A program made the translations under genes and the position numbers. 64,000 nucleotides of DNA from Verrucomicrobiota bacterium (GTDB taxonomy: Bacteria; Verrucomicrobiota; Verrucomicrobiia; Chthoniobacterales; Terrimicrobiaceae), in the NCBI GenBank assembly GCA_017305195.1, contig JAFKMU010000058.1, positions 1 through 64,000 of the forward strand, written 5' to 3'. Numbering within the stretch: the stretch's first letter is position 1; the number at the start of each line of letters is the position of its first letter. Positions 7,306 to 18,020 of the stretch are shown here, piece after piece. The notes beneath the pieces were generated by a model that ran no database searches, was not told where the DNA came from, and saw only the letters and a program-made list of their open reading frames with translations.

Positions 7306-8559
7306 ATGAAGGTGGAGGTCCTCAACACCGGCTCCGAACTCCTCCTCGGCAACGTCGTCAACACGCATCTGGCCTACCTGGGTCGGCAGCTTTTCCCGCT
7401 CGGGTTGCGCATCGAGCGGCAGACGACCGTGCCGGATGGCGATGCCATTCGCGGCGCACTGGTCGAGGCTTTCCCGCGCTGCGACGTCCTGCTCGTCACC
7501 GGCGGCCTCGGCCCCACGACCGATGACATCACGCGGGAGATCACCGCGGAATTGCTCGGCCTCCCGCTGACGGAACGCCCCGAGGTCATGGCTGCGATCC
7601 ATCAACGCCTCCAGCGACGCGGTATTCCGTATCGCGAACGCATGGGGCGACAGGCCATGGCTCCGGAGGGAGCGGTCGTACTGCCCAATGAAAACGGCAC
7701 CGCCCCCGGCCTCTACCTGCCTGCCCGGCAAAGCGGTGCGCTCACCGCTCCGCATCTCTTTCTCCTGCCCGGGCCTCCGCGCGAATTACGCCCGATGTTT
7801 GAGGCCTCCGTGCTGCCGATCCTGACCGCCATCCCGGGCCTCGTTGATCCCTCGACCGAGTGCCGCATCTATCATGTCGTCGGCATGGGTGAGAGCGCCG
7901 TCGAGGAGGTGATCGGCCTGAGCCTGAACGCCCGGGGCGACATCGAGGTCGGCTATTGCGCAAGGCCCAACGAGGTCGATTTCCGCCTCATCGGTCCGCC
8001 TGCCCTCCTCGATGAAGTCGAGCCGTCCGTCCTCGCAGCGCTCGGATCGCATATCGTCTCGCAATCCGGCCGCAACCTGGAGGAAGTCGTCATCGAACTC
8101 CTCCGCGCGCAGCACGCCACCGTCGCCACGGCAGAATCCTGTACAGGCGGACTCGTGGCCAGCCGGCTCACCGATGTTTCCGGCTCCTCCGAGGTCTTCA
8201 TGGAGGGAATGGTCACCTACTCCAACGCCGCCAAGACCCGCCTGCTCGGCGTTCCTACCGACCTGATCGCGACCCACGGCGCCGTGAGCGAACCTGTCGC
8301 CCGCGCCATGGCCGAGGGCGCACGGGAACGAGCCGGAACCCGTTACGTACTCAGCCTCACCGGCATCGCAGGTCCGACCGGCGGCACGCCGGAAAAGCCC
8401 GTCGGCACCGTCTTCATCGCCCTGGCGGAAGAGGGTCGCCCCACCGTGTGCATCCTCGAGAAATTCCCCACGGACAGAGAAACCTTCAAGCGTCTCGCCA
8501 GCCAGGCTGCGCTGGACCTGCTGAGGCGTCGACTGCTCAATGAGCCGACAGTTTCCTGA
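7306..8559 (+). CDS. cinA: CinA-like protein: MoCF-like domain plus nicotinamide-nucleotide amidase
   Basis: Two-domain CinA protein, 417 residues. The N-terminal molybdopterin-binding-like domain (NTGSELLLGNVVNTH, then TGGLGPTTDD) corresponds to ADP-ribose pyrophosphatase-type activity in some members. The C-terminal domain (ATAESCTGGLVASRLTD, then YSNAAKTRLLGV and SLTGIAGPTGG) is the nicotinamide mononucleotide deamidase used in NAD recycling. The full family length and both signature blocks are present. Its last 23 bases overlap the 3' end of the convergent purine permease gene. Confidence 0.93.
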   Translation: MKVEVLNTGSELLLGNVVNTHLAYLGRQLFPLGLRIERQTTVPDGDAIRGALVEAFPRCDVLLVTGGLGPTTDDITREITAELLGLPLTERPEVMAAIHQRLQRRGIPYRERMGRQAMAPEGAVVLPNENGTAPGLYLPARQSGALTAPHLFLLPGPPRELRPMFEASVLPILTAIPGLVDPSTECRIYHVVGMGESAVEEVIGLSLNARGDIEVGYCARPNEVDFRLIGPPALLDEVEPSVLAALGSHIVSQSGRNLEEVVIELLRAQHATVATAESCTGGLVASRLTDVSGSSEVFMEGMVTYSNAAKTRLLGVPTDLIATHGAVSEPVARAMAEGARERAGTRYVLSLTGIAGPTGGTPEKPVGTVFIALAEEGRPTVCILEKFPTDRETFKRLASQAALDLLRRRLLNEPTVS

Positions 8560-9910
8560 GCCCGGGCTCGAGGAAGTGCAAAACAAAGAGCGCGGCAAGT
8601 ATCGCTGTCACGATATCGAACCTGCGGGGTTTCGCAAAGAGGCCGAGCACGACCAGGGTGATCAATCCGATGCCGATGCCTGTATTGATGCTGAAGCTCA
8701 GCGGCATGAAGAGGATGGTCAGCATCGCGGGAGCGGCAATCTCGAAGTGATCGAGCTTGAGCTCGGTCACGCTCTGGAACATCACCAGCCCCACGGCCAC
8801 CAACGCCGGGGCCACGGCCACGCCCGGAATCATCAGGATCACCGGCGTCACAAAGAGCGCCGCAAGGAAACACACCGCCACGGTGATCGCGGTCAATCCG
8901 GTGCGGCCGCCCGCCTGCACTCCGGCCGCGCTTTCGATATAGCTCACCACGGTCGAGGTGCCGAGGAGGGAACTCAGGATCGCGGCGATGGAATCCGCGA
9001 CAAGGGCGTTGCCGAGCTTGGGGACATTCCCCTTCTCATCCATGATGCCAGCGCGGCGGGTCACGCCGATGAGCGTGCCGAGATTATCAAAGAGATCGAC
9101 GAGGAGCAGCGTGAGCACGACCGGGATGGCCTTGAGGTGCTCGGCGAGCAGGAAGTCAAAGTTCAGCTTGAGGAAGAGCGGTTCGATGGAAGCGGGCCAG
9201 GAGAAAATCTTGCCGGGCCATTGCGTGACCGTGCCGCCACCCGCCGCCGGAACAAACAGCCCGGCCACGGTCAGGACCAGCATGGAAAGAATGATCGCCC
9301 CCGGAATACCCCGCGCCACCAGCACGCAGGTGAGCAATATCCCCGCGCCGAAAAGCAGCACAGGCGGCGACGACAGATCCCCCAATGCCACCAGGGTCTC
9401 GGGATTCGCCACCACGAGGCCGCCATTTTCCAAACCGATGAAGGCAATGAACAGGCCGATCCCCGCTGCGATGGCTACCTTCAGGTCAAGCGGGATCGAG
9501 GCCAGGATACGCTGCCGGATTCCCGTGACCGAGAGCAGCAGGAACAGGCAGCCATTGATAAAAACCAGGCCGAGAGCGCTCTGCCAGGGGATGCCCATCC
9601 CCACGCAGATCGTGTAGGCGAAGAAGGCGTTGATCCCCATCCCAGGCGCCAGGGCGAGGGGGAAGTTGGTCATCGCGGCCATGAGGACCGTGGCCAGGGC
9701 GGCGCCGAGCGCAGTCGCCGTGACGAGCGCATCTCCCGGCATGCCAGCCGCCTTGAGAATGCCCGGGTTCACGGCCAGGATGTACGCCATGGCGGCAAAG
9801 GTGGTCAGCCCGGCCACGACCTCCCGGCGAATCGTCGTGCCATGCTCCTTCAGGCGAAAGGCTCGCTCAAACACATCCCGTGTGATACTTCCCCAGCGAA
9901 GCCCATACAC
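8537..9910 (-). CDS. NCS2-type purine permease (AzgA/PbuG-like)
   Basis: Inner-membrane guanine/hypoxanthine/adenine transporter of the AzgA-like branch of NCS2. Recognisable parts are TTFAAMAYILAVNP, the substrate-site NFPLALAPGMGINAFFAY, LVDLFDNLGTLIGV, and the LGTSTVVSYIESAAGV block. About 12 to 14 hydrophobic segments are present. The open frame runs back to 10078, but the first 56 codons lack family features. I place the start at the GTG at 9910, with GAGG about 10 bases upstream; this gives the usual length of about 457 residues. It is divergent from the Amt fusion gene, 68 bases away. Confidence 0.88.
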   Translation of the reverse strand: MYGLRWGSITRDVFERAFRLKEHGTTIRREVVAGLTTFAAMAYILAVNPGILKAAGMPGDALVTATALGAALATVLMAAMTNFPLALAPGMGINAFFAYTICVGMGIPWQSALGLVFINGCLFLLLSVTGIRQRILASIPLDLKVAIAAGIGLFIAFIGLENGGLVVANPETLVALGDLSSPPVLLFGAGILLTCVLVARGIPGAIILSMLVLTVAGLFVPAAGGGTVTQWPGKIFSWPASIEPLFLKLNFDFLLAEHLKAIPVVLTLLLVDLFDNLGTLIGVTRRAGIMDEKGNVPKLGNALVADSIAAILSSLLGTSTVVSYIESAAGVQAGGRTGLTAITVAVCFLAALFVTPVILMIPGVAVAPALVAVGLVMFQSVTELKLDHFEIAAPAMLTILFMPLSFSINTGIGIGLITLVVLGLFAKPRRFDIVTAILAALFVLHFLEPGLRKLSAH

Positions 9911-9978
9911 GACTTTTTGATCCTCAAAATGGAAAAACCAGTTGCACGTTGGGGAAAAAACCGGGACGACTGAAACGC

Positions 9979-12138
9979 ATGGAAGCGACGAACCTGCTCT
10001 GGGTATTCGCCTGCTCTGCACTGGTGATGTGCATGCAGATCGGCTTCTGCATGCTCGAGTCGGGCCTCGTCCGGTCAAAGAACACGATCAACGTCGCCCT
10101 GAAGAACCTGATCGACTTTGTCGTCGCATCGCTTCTCTTCTGGGCTTTTGCCTACGGGCTGATGTTCGGCACATCGTCCGGCTGGGTCGGCACGACGGAT
10201 TTCTTCTTCTCCCCGGGCGAGCGGTCCAACAATGCCCAGAACGCATTCTTTTTGTTTCAGATGATGTTCTGCGCCACGGCGGCAACCATTGTCTCCGGCG
10301 CGGTGGCGGAGCGCATGCGCTTCGGGGGATACCTCCTGGTGACCGCTCTCATCTCGGGCGTGCTGTATCCCATCGCCGGCGGCTGGGCATGGAATAACGC
10401 CGGGTGGCTGAAGCAGATGGGCTTCGTCGATTTCGCGGGATCGACCGTCGTTCACAGCATGGGCGGCTGGATGGCGCTGGCGGCGGCCATGGTTATCGGG
10501 CCGAGGTTGGGGCGCTTCGACAGCAATCTCCCGCTGGCTAATCCCCACAGCCTGGTCACATCCACGATCGGCGTCCTCGTCCTCTTCGTCGCGTGGCTCG
10601 GGTTCAACGGCGGTAGCACGCTCGCACTCGACCACCGGGTCGGAATGATCCTTGTCAATACGGTGCTCGCCGGATGCGCGGGCTGCCTGAGCGCGATGGG
10701 AGCCGTATGGTATTTTCAAAAGCTGCCTCTCCTGCCGGAAACGCTCAATGGGTGCGTGGCGGGCCTGGTCGCCATCACGGCTGGCTGTCATGCGGTCTCT
10801 CCCAGCTCGGCGGTGATCATTGGCGTCGTGGGCGGGCTCATCAGCTACGGCGCAGTGCACTTGCTCGCTCTCTGGAAGATCGACGATGTGGTGGGCGCCA
10901 GCGCCGCTCACGCCCTGCCCGGAATATGGGGGACGCTGGCCGTGGCCCTCTTTGGCAACCTCGCGCTGCTCGGCACGGGCCTGGGGCGCGCTCAGCAATT
11001 CGGCGTGCAGGCCCTCGGCGCCGTGGTCTTTTTCCTTTGTGCCTTCGGGATTGGCTGGCTCCTCCTCACGGCCATCAACCGCGCCGTCCCGCTCCGCATC
11101 GATGAGGACGGCGAACGCATCGGCCTCAATGTCGCCGAGCATGGAGCGAGCACCGAAATCGTCGACCTGCTCAGCGAGATGTCCCGCCATAGCACGCGGG
11201 GAGACTTTACCACGAGGCTGGACTTTCAGCCCCATACCGAGGTCGGACAGATCGCCTCGGAGTACAACAAGGTCATTGGCAAGGTGAGCGACGAGATGGA
11301 TATGCGCGAGATCTTCGCCCGCCGCCTCGAGCAGGAGCGCGAGGCGCTCGACGCCAGCCAGCGCAAGATCATCAGCAGCATCGAGTATGCCCGCCGCATC
11401 CAGGAGTCCATCCTCCCTCGTCCCGAAACGCTGGAGCGAATGATCCCGGAGCATTTCGTCATCTATCGACCGCGCGATATCGTGTCGGGCGATTTTTACT
11501 GGTGCCTGGCCCGGGAGGAGTCGTTTTATCTCGCCGTGGTCGACTGTACGGGACACGGCGTGCCGGGAGCATTCATGTCGATGATGTCGTTCGTCCTGCT
11601 CCAGCAGATCGTCATCGAGCGCGGCGCCAATGACCCCGCCGACATCCTCTCACGGCTCCACAGTCGCGTCCGGGCCGCGCTCGGCCAGAACTCCCCGGGC
11701 AATGACAACAAGGACGGCATGGACGCTGCGCTCGTACGCATCGACCCCGACAAAATCGTCTTCGCCGGGGCCGGTCTTCCCTTGTGCTGGGTCGACGGTT
11801 CCAGCGGTACGCCGCTCTACGGCGAGATCCGCGGGGATCGTCATGGACTCGGCGGCGGCGCCCACCTGCCGGCCCGGATCCAATACATCCAGCACAAGGT
11901 GCCTCGTACAAAGGATCTCTCGATCTATCTCTTCAGTGACGGCCTCATCCACCAGCCCAATCATCTCAGGCGGCCTTTTGACAAATCCGGCCTGCGCCAC
12001 CTCGCACTCAGCCTGCACGGTACGCCGATGCCGCGACAGGGGGCAGAAATCGCCGCCCAGCTCGATGCCTTCCGAGGAGGAGCCGTCCAGCGGGATGACA
12101 TCACTCTCATCGGCGTAAATGTCTCAGCCGAAACATGA
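9979..12138 (+). CDS. Ammonium transporter fused to HAMP-like and SpoIIE/PP2C phosphatase domains
   Basis: Proposed ammonium sensor-phosphatase, 719 residues from the ATG at 9979. An Amt domain with eleven likely helices fills residues 1-370. By alignment with E. coli AmtB it keeps the Phe gate (F93, F97, F209), W138, D151, S213 and the twin pore histidines H159 and H311. A HAMP-like linker (GDFTTRLDF...EVGQIASEYNKV) lies near 408-438 and a coiled coil near 440-480. The SpoIIE phosphatase core follows, with metal ligands in IVSGDFYW, VVDCTGHGVPGAFMSMM, FSDGL and QRDDITL. It replaces the receptor phosphatase SiaA of Sia operons. No GlnK gene is nearby. The next gene overlaps its stop by 4 bases. 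Confidence 0.93.
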   Translation: MEATNLLWVFACSALVMCMQIGFCMLESGLVRSKNTINVALKNLIDFVVASLLFWAFAYGLMFGTSSGWVGTTDFFFSPGERSNNAQNAFFLFQMMFCATAATIVSGAVAERMRFGGYLLVTALISGVLYPIAGGWAWNNAGWLKQMGFVDFAGSTVVHSMGGWMALAAAMVIGPRLGRFDSNLPLANPHSLVTSTIGVLVLFVAWLGFNGGSTLALDHRVGMILVNTVLAGCAGCLSAMGAVWYFQKLPLLPETLNGCVAGLVAITAGCHAVSPSSAVIIGVVGGLISYGAVHLLALWKIDDVVGASAAHALPGIWGTLAVALFGNLALLGTGLGRAQQFGVQALGAVVFFLCAFGIGWLLLTAINRAVPLRIDEDGERIGLNVAEHGASTEIVDLLSEMSRHSTRGDFTTRLDFQPHTEVGQIASEYNKVIGKVSDEMDMREIFARRLEQEREALDASQRKIISSIEYARRIQESILPRPETLERMIPEHFVIYRPRDIVSGDFYWCLAREESFYLAVVDCTGHGVPGAFMSMMSFVLLQQIVIERGANDPADILSRLHSRVRAALGQNSPGNDNKDGMDAALVRIDPDKIVFAGAGLPLCWVDGSSGTPLYGEIRGDRHGLGGGAHLPARIQYIQHKVPRTKDLSIYLFSDGLIHQPNHLRRPFDKSGLRHLALSLHGTPMPRQGAEIAAQLDAFRGGAVQRDDITLIGVNVSAET

Positions 12139-12635
12139 AGGCACGCCCGACCATGCATCCGTCGTCCCGCGTCGTGCTGGAGATCCGCGGGCCGGTGACC
12201 CAGGAGGAAATCGCCGCCGCCACCAGCCGGCTCATGGCCGCAATCTCCGCCCCGCGACAGGTCGGTCATCTCCTCAAGATCATTTTTGTCGAGATGGCGC
12301 AAAATGTGCTGAAACACTCCAAGAAAACCGCAGCCATTCCAGCCATCATCTCCATCACCGACACCGGGGAATGCTTCACCATTCACAGCCGCAACGCCGC
12401 ATCGTTCACCGCCGCCAGCCGGGCCGCGGAGATCGTTTCCGATACGGGACGACTCACCCGGACCGGGCTCATCCGCGTGCGGCGGTCCGAGCTGCACAAG
12501 CCTCGCCGGTCCGGGTGCGCGGGCATCGGATTGATCGAGATCCAGCGCAAGACCGCTGCTCCGGTCCTCTGCGAGATCACGCCCCTTCCCGACGACGACG
12601 CTCTCGTCGAGATCACAGCAACATTGCGCAAATAA
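12135..12635 (+). CDS. SiaB-like protein kinase (DUF6272)
   Basis: Protein of 166 residues of the SiaB/DUF6272 family, GHKL-type Ser/Thr kinases related to anti-sigma kinases such as SpoIIAB. LLKIIFVEMAQNVLKHSKK resembles the N-box that binds ATP-Mg, and GCAGIGLIEI resembles a G-box. In Pseudomonas, SiaB phosphorylates SiaC and opposes the phosphatase SiaA. Its start overlaps the stop of the Amt-phosphatase gene (ATGA) and the SiaC-like gene follows 3 bases after its stop, so stoichiometric co-expression is likely. The role here is inferred from family and order. Confidence 0.85.
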   Translation: MKARPTMHPSSRVVLEIRGPVTQEEIAAATSRLMAAISAPRQVGHLLKIIFVEMAQNVLKHSKKTAAIPAIISITDTGECFTIHSRNAASFTAASRAAEIVSDTGRLTRTGLIRVRRSELHKPRRSGCAGIGLIEIQRKTAAPVLCEITPLPDDDALVEITATLRK

Positions 12636-12638
12636 CTC

Positions 12639-13022
12639 ATGAGCTCCCTTGAGATTCCTGCCACCGACTATACTCCCCATGTTTTCGAGGATTCGAAAAC
12701 CGGAGTCGTCTGGTTCAAAGGCGAGGCATACCCCGAGAATGCCAGCGCCTACTTTCAGCCCATCATGGAGTGGATGCACTCCCGGATCGCAGAGGCGCGC
12801 CCGATCAAACTGGCCTTCTCCCTCGACTATCTGAATACCAGTTCCACCAAGGCGCTGCTCGATCTCCTCGCCCTCCTGGAAGCCTACCACCAAAAAGGAG
12901 GGAGCGTCTCCGTCATCTGGTACTATCAGGCCGATCTCGAGGTGATGAAGGAAACCGGCGAGGAACTCCTTCATGATTTTTCGCTTCCCCGCTTGCTAGA
13001 ACCCCTCGGGAGATTAACCTAA
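12639..13022 (+). CDS. SiaC-like regulatory phosphoprotein (DUF1987)
   Basis: Small protein of 127 residues with the DUF1987/SiaC fold, an anti-anti-sigma-like switch. The stretch SLDYLNTSSTKALLDLL at about 61-77 holds the phosphorylation site; T67 aligns with Thr68 of Pseudomonas SiaC. The N-terminal VVWFKGEAYPENASAYF is also family-typical. In the known system the dephosphorylated form binds and activates the diguanylate cyclase SiaD. No cyclase is encoded here; the next gene is a histidine kinase. The kinase is therefore the likely partner, by inference. Confidence 0.88.
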   Translation: MSSLEIPATDYTPHVFEDSKTGVVWFKGEAYPENASAYFQPIMEWMHSRIAEARPIKLAFSLDYLNTSSTKALLDLLALLEAYHQKGGSVSVIWYYQADLEVMKETGEELLHDFSLPRLLEPLGRLT

Positions 13023-13025
13023 GCC

Positions 13026-14024
13026 ATGGCAGTTCTGGGAAAACGACCGTCTTTCAGCCATTCCCGTGAAGAGGCCATGCAGGCTTTATTCGCGAAGGAG
13101 TTGTCCGTTCTCAAGGAAGCCGAGGGCGCCTTCGCCCGCCATCCGCCGCCGGAGGAGCTGGAGCACTATTGTGAAATGCTCGCGGAGCATTACCGCTCGA
13201 TGCTCGCGCAAATGATGAAACTCACCAGCATCAGCGATGCGACGCAGCTCCAGCTCAAGCGCACCAAGCTCGAACTCTCCTCCGCCCTCTCCAACGTAGA
13301 GCGCCTCAACCGCAACCTCGAAGCCGTCAGCCAGGAGAAGGACGAGATCCTCGCCCTCGCCGCCCATGATCTCCGCTCTCCCCTCTCGGGCATCCGAGGA
13401 CTCGCCGATCTCATCGCCGAGGAGTCGGCTCCTCAGCCCGGCGAGATTCACTCCTACGCCGAGGAAATCGTCAACGTCGCGGATGACACGCTCGAAATGA
13501 TCCGGGACATCCTGGACATCTATCGCCTCGACGGAGGCGCGCCCGGCGGCCAGCAGTCCGAGAGCATCCGGATCGCAGATCTGCTCACGGAGGCGTCCGC
13601 CATCAGTCGCGCCAACGCCCTGCGCAAGCGCATCACCATGGTGATCGAGTCCGTCAATGCCGACCGTTCCGTCCTCGTCGAGAAGGCTCTCGTCGTGCGC
13701 ATCCTGGAAAACCTGGTGTCGAACGCTCTCAAGTACTCGCCCCATGGCAGCATCGTCACCGTGCGTATCGACATCGAGGACAACCTCCTCAAGATCGCCG
13801 TGCGGGACCAGGGGCCGGGACTGAGCGAGGCGGATCAGGCCAAGCTTTTCAAGAAATTTGCCCGGCTCGCCTCCCGCCCGACTGGCGGAGAATCCTCGAT
13901 CGGCCTGGGCCTCGCCATCGTAGACCGCATCGTCCAGCATCTCGGCGGACGCGTCTGGGTGGAAACGATTCCCGGCGAAGGCGCCACCTTCCGGGTCGAG
14001 CTGCCCGTCACCGCAGTCGGGTAA
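13026..14024 (+). CDS. Soluble sensor histidine kinase
   Basis: Cytoplasmic histidine kinase of 332 residues without membrane segments. A helical N-terminal region with strong coiled-coil character (residues 15-110) leads into HisKA (AAHDLRSPLSGIRGLADLI, phospho-acceptor H114). HATPase_c follows, with LENLVSNALKYSP as N-box, DQGPGLS and GLGLAIVDRIV as G-boxes. No PAS or GAF sensor is visible, so input must come through the N-terminal helices or a bound protein. It begins 3 bases after the SiaC-like stop and ends the four-gene unit. No response regulator gene is adjacent. Confidence 0.9.
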   Translation: MAVLGKRPSFSHSREEAMQALFAKELSVLKEAEGAFARHPPPEELEHYCEMLAEHYRSMLAQMMKLTSISDATQLQLKRTKLELSSALSNVERLNRNLEAVSQEKDEILALAAHDLRSPLSGIRGLADLIAEESAPQPGEIHSYAEEIVNVADDTLEMIRDILDIYRLDGGAPGGQQSESIRIADLLTEASAISRANALRKRITMVIESVNADRSVLVEKALVVRILENLVSNALKYSPHGSIVTVRIDIEDNLLKIAVRDQGPGLSEADQAKLFKKFARLASRPTGGESSIGLGLAIVDRIVQHLGGRVWVETIPGEGATFRVELPVTAVG

Positions 14025-14105
14025 TTCCGACGGCACACCGTCCCACACACTCTCTCCCGCCAGGTCGCCGATGACGGCGGCCTGCGGTCATCCCATTCCA
14101 TCCCT

Positions 14106-16169
<2,064 letters not shown>

Positions 16170-16186
16170 GGTAACACGCTTCCCGC

Positions 16187-16990
16187 CTAGCGCGTAAGCA
16201 CGAGCAGCGGGGTGGGAATCGCGTCCGACGGAGATTCGTCGGAAGGCGTCTCATCCGTCTGCTCGGGCGAGAACTGCCGCATCTCGATCGTGCCGTCGAA
16301 GCGTTCCACCATCGCGGTGCAGCTCTCCACCCAGTCACCCGTATTGTAGTAGGTGACGCCGTTGACCTCGCGCATCGCGGCTGTGTGGATGTGCCCGCAC
16401 AGCACGCCGTCGACATCGAAATCCCGCGCATAGCGCACGATGGCTTCCTCGAATTGCCCGATGAAGCTCACGACGTTTTTCACCTCTGCCTTGACATAGG
16501 CGCTGAGCGACCAATAGCCGAGCCCCATCGCCCGACGGAAGAAATTCACCACGCCATTGCAGCGCATGAGGAGCGTGTACCCGACGTCTCCCACGTGCGC
16601 CAGCCAGCCGAGATTCTGCACCACCGTATCGAGCTCGTGACCATGCATCACCAGGAGCCGCCGCCCGTCCGCCGTAGTGTGCAGCGCATTCTTTTGCAGG
16701 CTGATGTTTCCATACTGCCCGAAAAATCGGGCGAGAAACTCGTCATGATTGCCCACGACGTAAATGATCTCCGTCCCCTTTCGCGCGCGGCGCAGGAGTT
16801 TCTGGACCACGTCGTTGTGGGACTGCGGCCAGTAGATGCCTCGACGCAACGCCCAGATATCGATCAGATCCCCCACGAGATACAGCGTTTCAAACTCGCT
16901 GTCCTTGAGGAACTTGAGAAGCGCGGCGGCCTTGCTGCCCCGCGTGCCGAGGTGGACATCGGATATCCAGCCTGTGCGATAGTGGTTCAT
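16187..16990 (-). CDS. UDP-2,3-diacylglucosamine diphosphatase-like metallophosphoesterase (LpxH-like)
   Basis: Calcineurin-type phosphoesterase of 267 residues in COG2908. Metal motifs are SDVHLG at the N-terminus, GDLIDIW, VVGNHDE, MHGHELD and GHIHTA, in the normal order. LpxH removes UMP from UDP-2,3-diacylglucosamine during lipid A synthesis, but this branch includes paralogues acting on other substrates, so the exact reaction is uncertain. The C-terminal 30 residues are Ser/Asp/Glu-rich and look unstructured. It converges on the gene ending at 16169. Confidence 0.82.
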   Translation of the reverse strand: MNHYRTGWISDVHLGTRGSKAAALLKFLKDSEFETLYLVGDLIDIWALRRGIYWPQSHNDVVQKLLRRARKGTEIIYVVGNHDEFLARFFGQYGNISLQKNALHTTADGRRLLVMHGHELDTVVQNLGWLAHVGDVGYTLLMRCNGVVNFFRRAMGLGYWSLSAYVKAEVKNVVSFIGQFEEAIVRYARDFDVDGVLCGHIHTAAMREVNGVTYYNTGDWVESCTAMVERFDGTIEMRQFSPEQTDETPSDESPSDAIPTPLLVLTR

Positions 16991-17130
16991 GAGAAAGGGT
17001 AGACTTATTCACAGGATATTCTCTGCCCGGAACGCGCCAACGTCGTTATTGTTACGATTCCTCCTCATGCGGGCCGGAATCAGGACTCGAATGCCGGGGC
17101 TTGACGCTGTATATTTCGCCCTCTCCCACT

Positions 17131-17661
17131 ATGACAGACTCCACCTCCTGGTACTGCATCCGTACCAAGCCCAAAAATGAACGGCTGACGAGTCAGCTCC
17201 TTCGCACGGAGATCGGGCTGCCCGTGTTTTGTCCCTTCATCCGCTTTGAGCGGGCACGGCGCACGGGGAGGACATGGGTCACCGAGGCCATGTTCCCGGG
17301 CTATATCTTTACCCGTATGGACTACACGACCCAAAACAGGCACGTTCGTTCGATCCGAGGGGTCATCACAGTCGTCGGATTCGGAGACCATCCCGCCATC
17401 GTTCCCGAGCAGATCGTGGACGATCTGCGCCGCGAAGTGAAAGACGAGGAAACTGTCGTTATCCAGCCACAAATCGCTATCGGCGAGGAGGTTAACGTGA
17501 TCGCTGGCCCCTTCCAGGGACTGCGTGCGGTGGTCAGCCGGGTATTGCCGGCTCGCGAACGTGTGGCGGTGCTGCTTGAGGTACTCGGCATGGAGCGGGA
17601 GGTGGAAGTCTCCGCCACGGCAGTGCTCCCCGACCTCCCGCATCCCATGTCCAAGCCTTAG
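17131..17661 (+). CDS. NusG paralogue (RfaH/LoaP-type transcription elongation factor)
   Basis: Protein of 176 residues with an N-terminal NGN domain (WYCIRTKPKNERL, FPGYIFTRMD, IRGVITVVGFGD) and a C-terminal KOW domain (GEEVNVIAGPFQGL). NusG-type proteins bind RNA polymerase and suppress pausing or termination. The sequence is closer in style to specialised paralogues, because core nusG normally sits next to secE and the ribosomal protein genes, and none are here. The ATG at 17131 matches the family N-terminus; an earlier TTG at 17101 is unlikely. It converges on the rRNA operon. Confidence 0.85.
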   Translation: MTDSTSWYCIRTKPKNERLTSQLLRTEIGLPVFCPFIRFERARRTGRTWVTEAMFPGYIFTRMDYTTQNRHVRSIRGVITVVGFGDHPAIVPEQIVDDLRREVKDEETVVIQPQIAIGEEVNVIAGPFQGLRAVVSRVLPARERVAVLLEVLGMEREVEVSATAVLPDLPHPMSKP

Positions 17662-17989
17662 AATACGAAGGGCTTCCCCTTTTTGGTCTCGAAGTCCGGG
17701 TGCCTGGCCCGGGAGCCCGGTGAATTTCACCAAAGACTAGTCCACCGCCATCAAGACTCCGGCAGTTTTCAAAGAATACGCGAGGCTTCCGGCTGACGCG
17801 GCTGCCAGGCCGGGACTGGTGACCAATGTCGCCGAAGATCCCCGCTTCGCTGGTCGGTGGCTCGCGCCAAAGTCTCCGATGGTCCGGGGGCTCGATCATT
17901 ACGCCCGTCGGGAGGAATCCCTTTCCTCAACAGCCAAGGCCAGGCGCCCCGTTTCGCCATCCTTTTCGCGGCCAGTCAAGGCACGAAAA
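17662..17989. other. Intergenic spacer with no recognisable gene
   Basis: This stretch between the NusG paralogue and the rRNA terminators has no open frame with family character. A short hairpin (AAGGG-cttc-CCCTT followed by T residues) near 17669-17683 may end the NusG paralogue transcript. I see nothing else in it. Confidence 0.5.
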
Positions 17990-18020
17990 AGCGCCAGGCA
18001 TTCCAAAATGCTCTGGCGCT
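17985..18020 (-). terminator. Distal rRNA operon terminator
   Basis: On the minus strand a stem AGCGCCAG...CTGGCGCT extended by GCATT/AATGC with one bulge is followed by TTTTT. It lies directly downstream of the first terminator and so acts as a back-up. Confidence 0.75.

Noticed and set aside
8540-9973. Long open frame of 477 codons on the plus strand opposite the purine permease
   Set aside because: It is the antisense shadow of a well-supported membrane transporter and reads as charged, low-complexity protein with no family features.
10075-11556. Open frame of 493 codons opposite the Amt fusion gene
   Set aside because: The plus-strand frame carries Amt and phosphatase motifs; the antisense product has none. 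High GC creates long false frames.
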